Source of the DNA: Sulfitobacter sp. CW3
Lineage (GTDB): Bacteria > Pseudomonadota > Alphaproteobacteria > Rhodobacterales > Rhodobacteraceae
Direction of reading: 5' to 3'
DNA: 64,000 nt
Assembly (NCBI RefSeq): GCF_019392245.1
Contig: NZ_JAHXRL010000011.1
Coordinates: forward strand, 52,577 to 116,576
Part shown: positions 8,081 to 16,584 of the stretch, in pieces
Numbering within the stretch: position 1 is the stretch's first letter
How the letters are laid out: each line of letters begins with the position of its first letter
Notes under the pieces: generated by a model
What the model saw: only the letters and a program-made list of their open reading frames with translations
Database searches by the model: none
What the model was told of the DNA's origin: nothing
Made by a program: the position numbers and the translations under genes

Positions 8081-9429
8081 GCGGCGTGCTCTATCGGTAG
8101 GCCGGTCTCGGCCGCGAAGGCATCCAGCGCGTCGCGCAGGATAACCATCATTTCGCTAATTTGCGCCTTTGTGATGATCAGTGGCGGGGCCAAAAGGAAA
8201 TGATCCCCCGCCGTTCCGCCCCGCGTGCGGCGCGAATAGATGATCAAACCGCGCGCATAGGCCAGCTCGACCAGCCGGTCATAGGCGTTAAGCGCGGGAT
8301 CAAGGGGTTCCATGGTGGTGCGGTCCGACACAAATTCAAAGGCGGTCAGCAGCCCCTTGCCGCGCACATCCCCGATAAAGGGATACCGGTCCATCAACGC
8401 GCGCAATTCGCCCATCAGGACCTCGCCCATCTTGGCGGCGTTTTCGATCAAGCCCTGATCTTCCATTTCCTCGAGCACAGCGAGCCCGGCAGAGCAGGCC
8501 AATGGATTGCCAGCATAGGTGAACCCGTGTTGGAACCCGCCCGCATCCAGAACCGGTTCCACGATGTGTGCCCCAGCGATGATCGCGCCAAGCGGGGCGT
8601 AGCCTGCGCCAAACCCCTTGGACATGGCAACAATGTCTGGGGTGATGCCCCAATGTTCGGCCGCAAGGAATTTACCCGTGCGGCCCGCGCCGGTCATGAC
8701 CTCGTCATAGATCAGCAGCACGCCGTACTCGTCGCAAATCTCGCGGATGCGCCCGTAATAGCTGTCTGGTGCGACCAAGGCACCGGTCGAGGCACCGCCA
8801 ACCGGTTCCATCACAAAGGCCAGCACGTTTTCGGGCCCTTCCTCCAATATCCTGTCGCGCAGCAATTCGGCGTATTTCAGGCCGCGCTGTTCGTCGGTCA
8901 GGTTGTCGCGATCCAGATAGGTGGCAGGCGCGTCGATTTTGGGCATGCCTTCCATCATGGGGGCAAAGGGCGCGCGCAAGGGGTCATACCCCGTAAGATC
9001 AAGCGCCCCAAGGGTGCAGCCGTGATAGGATGGAAACCGCGAAATGACCCTGTGCCGGTTGGGCTGCCCCTGAGTGAGGGCATATTGGCGCGCAAGCTTT
9101 ACCGCGCTTTCAACGGCCTCGGACCCGCCAGAGACAAAGAACACGCGGTCCAGACCATCAGGGGTCATCGCAACAGTCTTGGCGGCCAGATCCTCTGACG
9201 GGTGGGTACGGAAATGCAGCCGGTAGCCAAAGGTCGCCTTGTCCATCTGGGCTTTGATCTTGGCCAGAACGCGGGGGTTGGAGTGGCCAATGTTCGACAC
9301 CATCGCGCCTGACGATCCGTCGATATAACGTTTGCCGTCTTCATCGAAGAGATAGATTCCCTCGCCATAATCCAGAAAGGGGCGGGGATTGCGTGACTGG
9401 TAAAACAGATAAGAGGGCGCGTCGGTCAT
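8077..9429 (-). CDS. Class III PLP-dependent aminotransferase
   Basis: A 450-residue fold-type I aminotransferase. Landmarks are the cofactor segment VSGGSEAVESAVKLAR, the Asp of LLIYDEVMTGAGRTGK that binds the pyridine nitrogen, and the PLP lysine in AMSKGFGAGYAPLGA near residue 285. Members accept omega-amino acids, beta-alanine, 4-aminobutyrate or ornithine-type donors, often with pyruvate or 2-oxoglutarate as acceptor. It overlaps both neighbours by four bases (ABC ATPase upstream, CoA-transferase A downstream), tying amino-group removal directly to uptake and CoA activation. Annotation as an aspartate aminotransferase family protein would be usual; the true donor is unknown. Confidence 0.92.
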   Translation of the reverse strand: MTDAPSYLFYQSRNPRPFLDYGEGIYLFDEDGKRYIDGSSGAMVSNIGHSNPRVLAKIKAQMDKATFGYRLHFRTHPSEDLAAKTVAMTPDGLDRVFFVSGGSEAVESAVKLARQYALTQGQPNRHRVISRFPSYHGCTLGALDLTGYDPLRAPFAPMMEGMPKIDAPATYLDRDNLTDEQRGLKYAELLRDRILEEGPENVLAFVMEPVGGASTGALVAPDSYYGRIREICDEYGVLLIYDEVMTGAGRTGKFLAAEHWGITPDIVAMSKGFGAGYAPLGAIIAGAHIVEPVLDAGGFQHGFTYAGNPLACSAGLAVLEEMEDQGLIENAAKMGEVLMGELRALMDRYPFIGDVRGKGLLTAFEFVSDRTTMEPLDPALNAYDRLVELAYARGLIIYSRRTRGGTAGDHFLLAPPLIITKAQISEMMVILRDALDAFAAETGLPIEHAA

Positions 9430-10196
9430 TTCGTTGCCCCAAGATGTTTACCCAAGAATTCACGCGTGCGCGCTTTGGAGGGGTTTTTGAACAGAACCTC
9501 GGGCGGGCCTTCTTCGACGACCACACCTTGATCCATAAACAACACACGATCACAGACAGAGGCGGCAAAATCCATTTCATGGGTGACGATGATCATCGTC
9601 ATGTCCTCTTCGGCCAGCTTTTTCATGACCTGGTTCACCTCGTCCACCAGTTCGGGGTCCAGCGCCGATGTGGCCTCGTCAAACAGCATCAACTTGGGGT
9701 GCATCGCCAGCGCGCGGGCAATGGCAACGCGCTGTTTCTGACCACCTGACAACTGCGAAGGATAATAATCGATCCGCTCAAGCATGCCGACCTTATCAAG
9801 CTGCTCTTCGGCCAGCTTATCTGCGGCTTCCTTGGACAATCCCTTGAGCATCTTCGGGGCCATGGAGACGTTATCGCGGGCGGTCATATGCGGGAACAGG
9901 TTAAAGTGTTGAAACACCATGCCGATCTGCTGGCGCATCTCGTTGATGTGCTTTTCATATTGCCGGTGTGGCAGCTTTTTGTTGACCTGAACGCCGTCCA
10001 GCCAAATCTCACCTTTGGTCAATGGATCAAGATCGTTGATGGCCCGCAAAAGCGTGGATTTCCCCGAACCCGACGGCCCGATGATGGCGACGATCTGCCC
10101 GCGTTCTACTGTCAGGCTGATGTCTTTGAGAACCTCAAGGTTGCCATATGATTTTTGCGCGTGACGGATGTCTACGAAGTCTTTTTTATCGGTCAT
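9426..10196 (-). CDS. Polar amino acid ABC transporter, ATPase subunit
   Basis: A 256-residue ATPase of the GlnQ/HisP class that powers the importer. Walker A is GPSGSGKST (residues 40-48), the signature is LSGGQKQRVAIARA, and Walker B is LMLFDEATSALDPE, followed by the switch histidine in IIVTHEMDFA. It lies 17 bases past the second permease gene and overlaps the aminotransferase start. Together with the two permeases and the Tat-type binding protein it forms a complete amino-acid importer. Confidence 0.95.
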   Translation of the reverse strand: MTDKKDFVDIRHAQKSYGNLEVLKDISLTVERGQIVAIIGPSGSGKSTLLRAINDLDPLTKGEIWLDGVQVNKKLPHRQYEKHINEMRQQIGMVFQHFNLFPHMTARDNVSMAPKMLKGLSKEAADKLAEEQLDKVGMLERIDYYPSQLSGGQKQRVAIARALAMHPKLMLFDEATSALDPELVDEVNQVMKKLAEEDMTMIIVTHEMDFAASVCDRVLFMDQGVVVEEGPPEVLFKNPSKARTREFLGKHLGATK

Positions 10197-10213
10197 AGTT
10201 TTGGCCTTGTGGA

Positions 10214-10870
10214 TCAGCGGGAATGCGAAATGCGGCGTTCGATTTTACGCTGCACCCATTCCATGCAAAGGTTGATGACATAGTAGAATGCCGCGGCAAG
10301 AATGTAGAATTCGAAGGGGCGGTAGGTTTTGCCGATCACGCGCTGGGCCGACAGCGTCAGCTCGCTTACCCCGATCACCGACACCAAGGCGCTGTCTTTC
10401 AGTAGCGCGATCATATTGTTGCCAATCGGGGGGATCACGGCCCGCACGGCCTGCGGGATCACGACTTTGCGCAACGCCTGACCACGGCTTAGACCGACGG
10501 TGCGTGCGGCCTCCATCTGGCCCTTGTCGACGGACAAGATGGCGGTCTGGATCAGTTCGGAATTATAGACGGCAAAGTGCAGCCCCAGCCCGATGACCCC
10601 GGCCACAAAGGCGGGCAGATCAATGCCGATTTGCACCAACCCGAAATAGATCAGGAAAAGTTGCAGCAGCAGCGGCGTCCCCATGAAAACCCATGCAACC
10701 AGGCGAAACGGTTGCCGGATGATCCATGGCGCATAGAGCGCGATCACCGCAAAGACGATGCCACCAAAGAAACTGATGATCGCGGCGACAACGGTGATGC
10801 CGATTGTCCAGGCACACCCCAGCAGGATGATGTCCAGGTGCTTGGGAATAATCGAAAAATCTAGGCCCAT
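10214..10870 (-). CDS. Amino acid ABC transporter permease (second subunit)
   Basis: A 218-residue inner-membrane permease of the HisM/GlnP family with about five hydrophobic segments, starting MGLDFSIIPKHLDIILLGCA. The cytoplasmic EAA loop that docks to the ATPase is seen as EAARTVGLSRGQALRKVVIP around residues 120-140. It is paired with the permease gene 18 bases upstream, and the two probably form a heterodimer. Confidence 0.93.
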   Translation of the reverse strand: MGLDFSIIPKHLDIILLGCAWTIGITVVAAIISFFGGIVFAVIALYAPWIIRQPFRLVAWVFMGTPLLLQLFLIYFGLVQIGIDLPAFVAGVIGLGLHFAVYNSELIQTAILSVDKGQMEAARTVGLSRGQALRKVVIPQAVRAVIPPIGNNMIALLKDSALVSVIGVSELTLSAQRVIGKTYRPFEFYILAAAFYYVINLCMEWVQRKIERRISHSR

Positions 10871-10888
10871 CTGGTTTTCCTATTCCTA

Positions 10889-11536
10889 TCAGGTGATCTG
10901 TACTTTGCGGTCCAGCCAGGTAACGCCCCGGCCGACGACATAGATGATGATCATGTAAAGAACCCCTGCGAGCAGGAACATTTCAAAGGGCTTGTAGGTC
11001 GATCCGATATAGCGCTGCGCCGTGTAGGTCAGTTCAATCACCGAGATCGCGGCCACCAGCGCTGTCGCCTTAATCAGCATGTTCAGATTAACCCCAAGCG
11101 GGCGGACCATCAGCCTTGCGGCTTGCGGAAGGATGATTTTATACATGGCCTGCCAGTTGCTTAGGCCCAAGGTGCGGGCGGCCTCGCGTTGGCCCTTGTC
11201 GATCGAAATGATCGCGCCGCGGATTGTTTCGGTCATATACGCGCCTGCATTGACGCCCAGCCCGATTACCCCAGCCTCAAACGCGTCAAGCTGGATGCCG
11301 ATTTGTGGCCCGCCAAAGTACAGGATGAAAAGCTGGATCAGCGCCGGCGTACCGCGAAACACGCTGACGTAAGCCGCGCCCAGAAAACGGATAAAGGCAA
11401 AGCGGGACAAACGGGCGGCAACGCCCAGTATCCCGCAAAACAGCCCAAGGATGGCCGTCAGGATCGACAGCAATATCGTCAGTCCTGCCGCCTCAAGAAA
11501 GAACGGATAGACTTTGAGCATCAGGTCAATATCCAT
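10889..11536 (-). CDS. Amino acid ABC transporter permease (first subunit)
   Basis: A 215-residue permease homologous to its downstream neighbour. It has the same architecture: an N-terminal segment MDIDLMLKVYPFFLEAAGLT, five or so membrane helices, and the EAA docking loop EAARTLGLSNWQAMYKIILP. It is separated from the binding-protein gene by 148 bases holding a strong hairpin, which probably lets the binding protein be made in excess over the membrane parts. Confidence 0.93.
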   Translation of the reverse strand: MDIDLMLKVYPFFLEAAGLTILLSILTAILGLFCGILGVAARLSRFAFIRFLGAAYVSVFRGTPALIQLFILYFGGPQIGIQLDAFEAGVIGLGVNAGAYMTETIRGAIISIDKGQREAARTLGLSNWQAMYKIILPQAARLMVRPLGVNLNMLIKATALVAAISVIELTYTAQRYIGSTYKPFEMFLLAGVLYMIIIYVVGRGVTWLDRKVQIT

Positions 11537-11647
11537 GTCGCCCCTCCTTTTTAGTCTTTTTGGTGTCTAGGCTATTGGGTGGTTATGCATTGCACCGCTT
11601 GACCAATCAGGGGCAGTTCTGCCCGCGTCGGTCCGCAACACAAATGT

Positions 11648-11677
11648 GCCTCTCGCCGCCAGAAACGGGCGAGAGGC
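11648..11677 (-). promoter_or_regulatory. Intercistronic hairpin between binding-protein and permease genes
   Basis: Perfect 10-base arms GCCTCTCGCC and GGCGAGAGGC flank a 10-base loop, 7 bases past the stop of the binding-protein gene. No T-run follows in the transcript direction. This fits an RNA-stabilising or processing stem that protects the upstream message while allowing read-through to the permeases. Confidence 0.65.
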
Positions 11678-11684
11678 GACAGGC

Positions 11685-12461
11685 TTAGCGGATGTCTGCG
11701 CCAATCCATTTTTCAGCCAGTGCAACATAGGTGCCGTCTTCCATCATGGAATCCAACGCCTTTTGCATTTCGGCGGCAAGCTCGGGGCTGCCTTCGCGGA
11801 TCGCGATGCCGGCACCGAAAGGTTTCGTATCCGGATCGTCGAACATTGCGAATTCTTGCTCTTTCGCTGTCATCGCAAGGATGGCCGCGATTGAATCGTT
11901 CACAATTGCATCGACACGGCCATTTTCCAGCTCAAGCAGCAGCTCGGGCAGGCCTTTGTATGTGTTGATGTCATAGCCTTTTTCACGGGCCCAATCTTCG
12001 TGGGTTTCCCCCAAGGTCAGACCAACTTTCTTGCCCTCAAGATCGGCAAGGCTTTTGATATCGGAACCGGGCTGCGTAAAAATTGCGCGTTTGTCCGAAT
12101 AGTAAGGGCCAACAAAATCGACAACCTCGTCGCGCTCGGCGGTGATGGTCATGGAACCGACGATTGCATCGTATTTATTCGCCAGCAATCCGCCGATGAT
12201 TCCATCCCAAGCGGTGGTGACGATTTCAGCTTCAAGGCCCATACGCTTGGCGATCTCGGTACCGACTGCGGGGTCAAAACCGACGACCTCGTTCTGATCG
12301 TTCACAAAGTTAAAGGGAGGATAGGCACCGGACATTGCGATGCGGATAACACCTTTTTCCTTTAAGGTATTCAGTTCTTCGGCCACGGCTGCGTTCAGGC
12401 CCGCGACGGCAAAGCCTGCTGCGACTACGGCAGTTTTCAGGATCGTACGACGAGAAGTCAT
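11685..12461 (-). CDS. Amino acid ABC transporter substrate-binding protein (Tat-type signal)
   Basis: A 258-residue periplasmic solute-binding protein of family 3 (PBPb), the ligand receptor of the importer. The N-terminus MTSRRTILKTAVVAAGFAVA has a twin-arginine motif and a hydrophobic stretch ending at an AVA|EE type cleavage site, suggesting Tat export, uncommon but known for this family. The core shows IRIAMSGAYPPFNFVNDQNE and GFDPAVGTEIAKRMG, typical of polar amino-acid binders. I chose ATG 12461 over 12473 and 12542 because GGAGA precedes it and the signal peptide then starts normally. It is the first gene of the operon. Confidence 0.93.
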   Translation of the reverse strand: MTSRRTILKTAVVAAGFAVAGLNAAVAEELNTLKEKGVIRIAMSGAYPPFNFVNDQNEVVGFDPAVGTEIAKRMGLEAEIVTTAWDGIIGGLLANKYDAIVGSMTITAERDEVVDFVGPYYSDKRAIFTQPGSDIKSLADLEGKKVGLTLGETHEDWAREKGYDINTYKGLPELLLELENGRVDAIVNDSIAAILAMTAKEQEFAMFDDPDTKPFGAGIAIREGSPELAAEMQKALDSMMEDGTYVALAEKWIGADIR

Positions 12462-12597
12462 GTTGGTCTCCATGCTGGTTTTAGGTGAATAATTCACCTG
12501 TGATACGGTGGCGGTTTGCCCGCTCTGCAAAAAGACTTGCACAGGCGAAATGTATCATGCAAATAAATAATACGCATCATGAATATAGATTTGAACT
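12462..12597. promoter_or_regulatory. Divergent control region between ABC operon and LysR gene
   Basis: An AT-rich 136-base gap between divergently oriented genes. ATCATG occurs twice, at 12554-12559 and 12576-12581, 22 bases apart (about two helical turns), a spacing compatible with binding of a LysR tetramer. The assignment as operator is inference. Confidence 0.4.
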
Positions 12598-13575
12598 ATG
12601 ATACTTCCTCATCAAAACAGGTTTCCGTGGAACCTTGATTGGAACCTGCTTCGCACCTTTATGGTGGTTGCGGAGCAGCGCGGTATATCAAAAGCAGCGG
12701 CCTATTTGGGGCTGAAACAACCGACGGTGTCAGCGGCGCTAAAGCGGCTGGAACAGGCGTTTGGCAAAACGCTGGTCATCCGCAAACCGAACGAATTCTC
12801 GATCACCCGCGCGGGGCAGGTTCTATATGCCGAATGCGCGAGCATTTTTGGCACCGTGTCGCAGCTGCCTGCCATCATGGAGGAAGGAAATGCCGACCTT
12901 CGCGGGCATATATCAATCGCGATTACCAGTTCGGTGATCTCGGAGCATTTTGATGAGTTCCTGAACCGGTTTTCCAACGCACATCCGAACGTGACCTATT
13001 CCTTTTCAGTCTATGAGAGCGATGAGGTCGAGAAAATGGTGACCTTGAACCGGTCTAGTTTCGGGATCTGTCTGTTGCCGCGAATTCCCAAAAAACTGGA
13101 CACCATGGTGCTTTATAACGAGTATTTCGGGCTTTTTTGCGGGGCACGGCACCGCTTGTTCGGGGTAAAAGATATCTCGCCGCTGGATTTGGAAGGCGAA
13201 CCTTTTGTAGCCTTTCAAACAGAAGCCGAAGGGGGCCCGCTTGAGGCCGTATCGATGCTGCGGGCGCGGCTGAATTTGGCGCGGAACTGGCGCGGTGTGT
13301 CGTCCAGTCTGAACGAAATCCGGCGCATGATCATGGCGAATGTGGGGATCGGGGCATTGCCGCTTCACGTGGCCAGACAGGACGTTGCGGCTGGGCATAT
13401 CCGCCAGCTTCCGCCCTATGAGAACCTGCCGCTGGTCAGCATCTATCTGCTGAGCAATCCGGCGCGCAGACACTCCGAAGTGGAAACAACATTCCTAGCA
13501 AAGATCGAAGCGGAACTGTCCGCCATCGGCGTATCAGACCGGACCTATGGGAATGAAAAATCCCGATTGTCCTAG
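12598..13575 (+). CDS. LysR family transcriptional regulator
   Basis: A 325-residue regulator with an N-terminal winged helix (LRTFMVVAEQRGISKAAAYL, then LKQPTVSAALKRLE) and a C-terminal substrate-binding-like effector domain beginning near HISIAITSSV. It is divergent from the ten-gene amino-acid operon, the classic arrangement for a LysR activator whose inducer is the imported or degraded compound. No good Shine-Dalgarno precedes the ATG at 12598; conserved homology begins about 15 residues in, so a slightly later start cannot be excluded. Confidence 0.93.
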   Translation: MILPHQNRFPWNLDWNLLRTFMVVAEQRGISKAAAYLGLKQPTVSAALKRLEQAFGKTLVIRKPNEFSITRAGQVLYAECASIFGTVSQLPAIMEEGNADLRGHISIAITSSVISEHFDEFLNRFSNAHPNVTYSFSVYESDEVEKMVTLNRSSFGICLLPRIPKKLDTMVLYNEYFGLFCGARHRLFGVKDISPLDLEGEPFVAFQTEAEGGPLEAVSMLRARLNLARNWRGVSSSLNEIRRMIMANVGIGALPLHVARQDVAAGHIRQLPPYENLPLVSIYLLSNPARRHSEVETTFLAKIEAELSAIGVSDRTYGNEKSRLS

Positions 13576-13612
13576 TGGTTATGTATGGCATGGCTATGAA
13601 TGCGGGGCGGCT

Positions 13613-14623
13613 TTAATCCTGCATTTGGCCACGTGATTTCAGCCAAAGCCGTGGATTGGCGCCAACGACCCTCAAGAACTCGCGGTTGAAATTCGACTTG
13701 GTGTTAAATCCGCTGGCGAACATCGCTTCGGTCACGGATGTGCCATCTTGCATCATTGCACAGGCATGCTGCACGCGATGCGCATTGATATACCGCGAGA
13801 CATTTTCGCCTTTGTATTTGTTGATCGCACTTGAAAGCTGCTTTTCCGGTATCAGCAATTTTCTGGCCAAGCGGGACAGCGACAGATCAGGATCAAGATA
13901 GGGTTTGTGCATCGCGATATAGGTTTCGAGCTTTTCGATAATCGCAGTGTCGCGGTCCTTGTCTTGGTCGGTGTCGGGGCTGCGCTCAGATCGGGGGTCG
14001 TTTTGGCTTTCTATCGCGTGCGACAGGCCAAGCGCGCCCAGAACCAGCAGTGTGATCGACGACAACAGGCTGGGCAGCCACAGCAACATATCCGAATGGC
14101 CCGATGCAAGACGGAGCGCGATAAAAATATCGGTCGCCGCAGATCCGATCAAGGCAAGCGCCAGAATTCGCCAGACCAAAACGATAAGATAGCCGTTTTC
14201 CAGCCGACTGTGGGGCAGGCTGTCTTCGCCTTGGCGCAGAATAATCAAGATGGCGAAGCCGTATCCCGCAAAAAGCGAGGGGATCACCACGTCCAGCCAG
14301 TTGGGGTTGATGATCAGGCATGCCACGGCAAGGGCAGGCCCGATCATCAGATGCACATACGGTTTTTGATTGCGCAGATGGCCAGCCGATGCCTGTCGAA
14401 AGGCCAGCCAGGCGATGGCGGGGATGATGCTTGCCACAAGCCCCTGAACGATCCGCAGGCTTGATATCCCGTAATATTGCACCAGCGCGATGATAGCGCT
14501 TTGTAGCGCGCAAACGGCGATCAGGGCCAATAGCGTTACATGTGTTTTGCCGGTCAGAAAGCGATGCAGAACAAGGCCCAGCAGCACCAGAGAGATGATC
14601 ATCGGAACGGGTAAAACTGGCAT
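13613..14623 (-). CDS. Membrane-anchored AraC family regulator
   Basis: A 336-residue protein with two parts. Residues 1-210 contain about seven hydrophobic segments (starting VLPVPMIISLVLLGLVL), and residues 230-336 form an AraC-type double helix-turn-helix (LDPDLSLSRLARKLLIPEKQ, later VTEAMFASGFNTKSNFNREF). Such fusions place a membrane sensor in cis with a DNA-binding domain. It is divergent from the secreted hydrolase gene at 14766, suggesting that this is its target. Its stop codon is 38 bases from the convergent LysR gene. Confidence 0.9.
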   Translation of the reverse strand: MPVLPVPMIISLVLLGLVLHRFLTGKTHVTLLALIAVCALQSAIIALVQYYGISSLRIVQGLVASIIPAIAWLAFRQASAGHLRNQKPYVHLMIGPALAVACLIINPNWLDVVIPSLFAGYGFAILIILRQGEDSLPHSRLENGYLIVLVWRILALALIGSAATDIFIALRLASGHSDMLLWLPSLLSSITLLVLGALGLSHAIESQNDPRSERSPDTDQDKDRDTAIIEKLETYIAMHKPYLDPDLSLSRLARKLLIPEKQLSSAINKYKGENVSRYINAHRVQHACAMMQDGTSVTEAMFASGFNTKSNFNREFLRVVGANPRLWLKSRGQMQD

Positions 14624-14673
14624 CAGGGAACGTTCACTTTTCTAAATCTCAAAGGTCCTAAATCCCGATCTGC

Positions 14674-14699
14674 ACGACCTGAAACCGGATATGGGTCGT
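14674..14699. promoter_or_regulatory. Inverted repeat in the AraC/hydrolase divergent region
   Basis: Arms ACGACC and GGTCGT are separated by 14 bases in the 142-base gap between the two divergent genes. The arms are short, so chance is possible; location makes an operator plausible. Confidence 0.3.
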
Positions 14700-14765
14700 C
14701 ACAAACCATGCGAGCTGCTGAATGGGGGTGTCAACATTCAAACCATATTTTCGAAAGGTTATCAG

Positions 14766-15788
14766 ATGAAACATACACTTCTTGCCGCAGCTTTGGTTTT
14801 GCCAATCGGGTTCGAGGCCCTCGCACAGGACGTGGGGCTGGTTGAACGGACCATTTCGGTACCACATCACAGTCAAGACATGGAAATGTCAGTCATGTTT
14901 CCGGCCACAGGGCAGGATGCAATCATGTTCGCCGATAACGCGGTGTTCTACGGTACGCCTGTTGTTAAAGACGCGATGCCTTTGGCGGGGCAGCATCCTG
15001 TTGTTCTGATGTCTCACGGCTGGGGTGGTAACTATGAGCGGATGGCGTGGCTCAGCGCCGCTTTGGCCGAGAGGGGGGCGATTGTTGTTGCGGTCAATCA
15101 TCCGAACAGCACGACCTTTGATCTGGATCTGGACGAGGCGTTCAACCACTGGACCCGCGCCGAGGATTTGTCAGCCGCGCTGGACAGCGTTTTAGAGGAC
15201 CCTACCTTTGCCCCCTTGATTGACGCGACGCGGATATACGCCGCGGGCTTTTCCTATGGGGGCTGGACCGCGCTTTCGCTCGGCGGTGTGCGGGTCAACC
15301 GTGACGGCCTGTTTTCCTATTGCGAGGCAGCCGGACCGCAGTCGCAGTTCTGTGCCGAACTGACCAAGTCCGCCCATGATCCGGCATCCATCGACGAGGA
15401 TAAATACAACGCATCCTACAAGGACGCGCGGGTGAGCCGGGTCGCAGCGATTGACCCCGGTCTAACGTGGGAGCTGACAGCCGAGGATGTGGAAGATCTT
15501 GACGCGCCGTTGTTGTTGATCGGGTTGGGCGAGGGCGATGATCGCCTTGCTGCGACAGACACCAGCGCGCAGGGCAGCAATTTTGAGGCGCTCGTGCCGC
15601 AAGCCTCGGTTCAGGACATCGCGCCCGCCATGCACTTTACTGCGCTTGGGGTTTGCAAACCCGCTGGCAAAGACATTTTGCTTGAGGAGAAAGACGACCC
15701 CGTCTGCACTGACCCCGAGGGGACCGACCGGGCCCAAGTGCTGGCCAAGATCATCGACAGCGTGGCAGACCACTTTGACCTAAACTAA
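14766..15788 (+). CDS. Secreted alpha/beta-hydrolase (dienelactone/PAF-acetylhydrolase-like)
   Basis: A 340-residue exported hydrolase. The start at 14766 gives a clean signal peptide MKHTLLAAALVLPIGFEALA before QDVG and has GAAAGG eight bases upstream; an earlier ATG at 14691 would mask the signal. The nucleophile elbow is AAGFSYGGWTAL (Ser in GxSxG), the oxyanion region is VVLMSHGWGGN, and a late His in PAMHFTAL completes a plausible triad. It probably cleaves esters in the periplasm. It is divergent from the membrane-bound AraC regulator. Confidence 0.85.
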   Translation: MKHTLLAAALVLPIGFEALAQDVGLVERTISVPHHSQDMEMSVMFPATGQDAIMFADNAVFYGTPVVKDAMPLAGQHPVVLMSHGWGGNYERMAWLSAALAERGAIVVAVNHPNSTTFDLDLDEAFNHWTRAEDLSAALDSVLEDPTFAPLIDATRIYAAGFSYGGWTALSLGGVRVNRDGLFSYCEAAGPQSQFCAELTKSAHDPASIDEDKYNASYKDARVSRVAAIDPGLTWELTAEDVEDLDAPLLLIGLGEGDDRLAATDTSAQGSNFEALVPQASVQDIAPAMHFTALGVCKPAGKDILLEEKDDPVCTDPEGTDRAQVLAKIIDSVADHFDLN

Positions 15789-15798
15789 ATGCTTATCG

Positions 15799-15829
15799 GG
15801 CACGGCGATCTCTTATGTGTCGTCGTGCC
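15799..15829. terminator. Hairpin between convergent hydrolase and TetR genes
   Basis: Ten-base arms GGCACGGCGA and TCGTCGTGCC (one G-T wobble) flank an 11-base loop starting 11 bases after the hydrolase stop. It can serve the plus-strand gene; no clear T-run is seen. Confidence 0.5.
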
Positions 15830-15875
15830 TATGCGGCATTTCGCAGGTTGAAAATCGCAGGGTAAAATCGCGAGG

Positions 15876-16523
15876 TCAGACGACCATGCCCGCCGCGCAA
15901 AACTTGATAAGATGGTCGATCTGCGCGTCCTCGGTCGAACTGCCAGCACCCAATGCGCCAATACGCTCGCGAGAGGTAAGCAGGGCAATCATGGCCGCGA
16001 CGGAAAATGCAAACCCTTCTGCAACATGTTGTCTTGATGCGAGGGGAAGCAGCTTTTGAAGTTCTGCCAAGAATATGCCGGCCGTCTGATCAAAACATTC
16101 CGCCGAAATATCACGCCAGCGGTCATCGGCAGACACAAAGGCGACCAACCGCGCGTAGTCGCGCCATGCGGGGTCTTCGGCCAATAGGTCAAAGAAGGGG
16201 CGCATGAAGGCACCGATGACGGCCTCAAGCGGCGGCGTTCCGGCGGTTTTTGCCTGTTCAAGCGCTGCAAGCCTTGCCCGAGACAACGCATCAGCGCGGC
16301 GTGCAACGGTTTGATGAAACAAAGCGTTCTTGCCGCCACCATGATGGTGGATCGTGCCCACAGGCTCGTCTGCCTCAGCTGCGATGTCGCGTATCGTTGC
16401 GCCGTCATATCCGCTGATGGCGAAAATCTTCTCAGCCGCATCAAAAACACGGGCTTTCGTCTCGAGCGCCCGCTTTGAGGGGGCTCTTTTCCGCTTGGTG
16501 CCAAGGGGTTGCGCGTTTGTCAT
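15876..16523 (-). CDS. TetR family transcriptional regulator
   Basis: A 215-residue repressor. The N-terminal helix-turn-helix reads RVFDAAEKIFAISGYDGATI then RDIAAEADEPVGTIHHHGGG, typical of TetR; the C-terminal region is the ligand-binding and dimer part. The ATG at 16523 (MTNAQPLG) is preferred over 16550, which would put the start codon inside the palindromic operator. It is divergent from the monooxygenase operon and probably represses it and itself until a substrate or product binds. Confidence 0.92.
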   Translation of the reverse strand: MTNAQPLGTKRKRAPSKRALETKARVFDAAEKIFAISGYDGATIRDIAAEADEPVGTIHHHGGGKNALFHQTVARRADALSRARLAALEQAKTAGTPPLEAVIGAFMRPFFDLLAEDPAWRDYARLVAFVSADDRWRDISAECFDQTAGIFLAELQKLLPLASRQHVAEGFAFSVAAMIALLTSRERIGALGAGSSTEDAQIDHLIKFCAAGMVV

Positions 16524-16542
16524 GAAAAGACCTTGCCTTAAA

Positions 16543-16558
16543 TTGAACATTTGTTCAA
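16543..16558. promoter_or_regulatory. Probable TetR operator
   Basis: A near-perfect palindrome, TTGAACA-TT-TGTTCAA, lies between the TetR start (16523) and the monooxygenase start (16585). Position, symmetry and arm length fit a TetR-family operator controlling both directions. Confidence 0.75.
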
Positions 16559-16584
16559 GCTAAGGATTAACAAGGGAGGACGCG

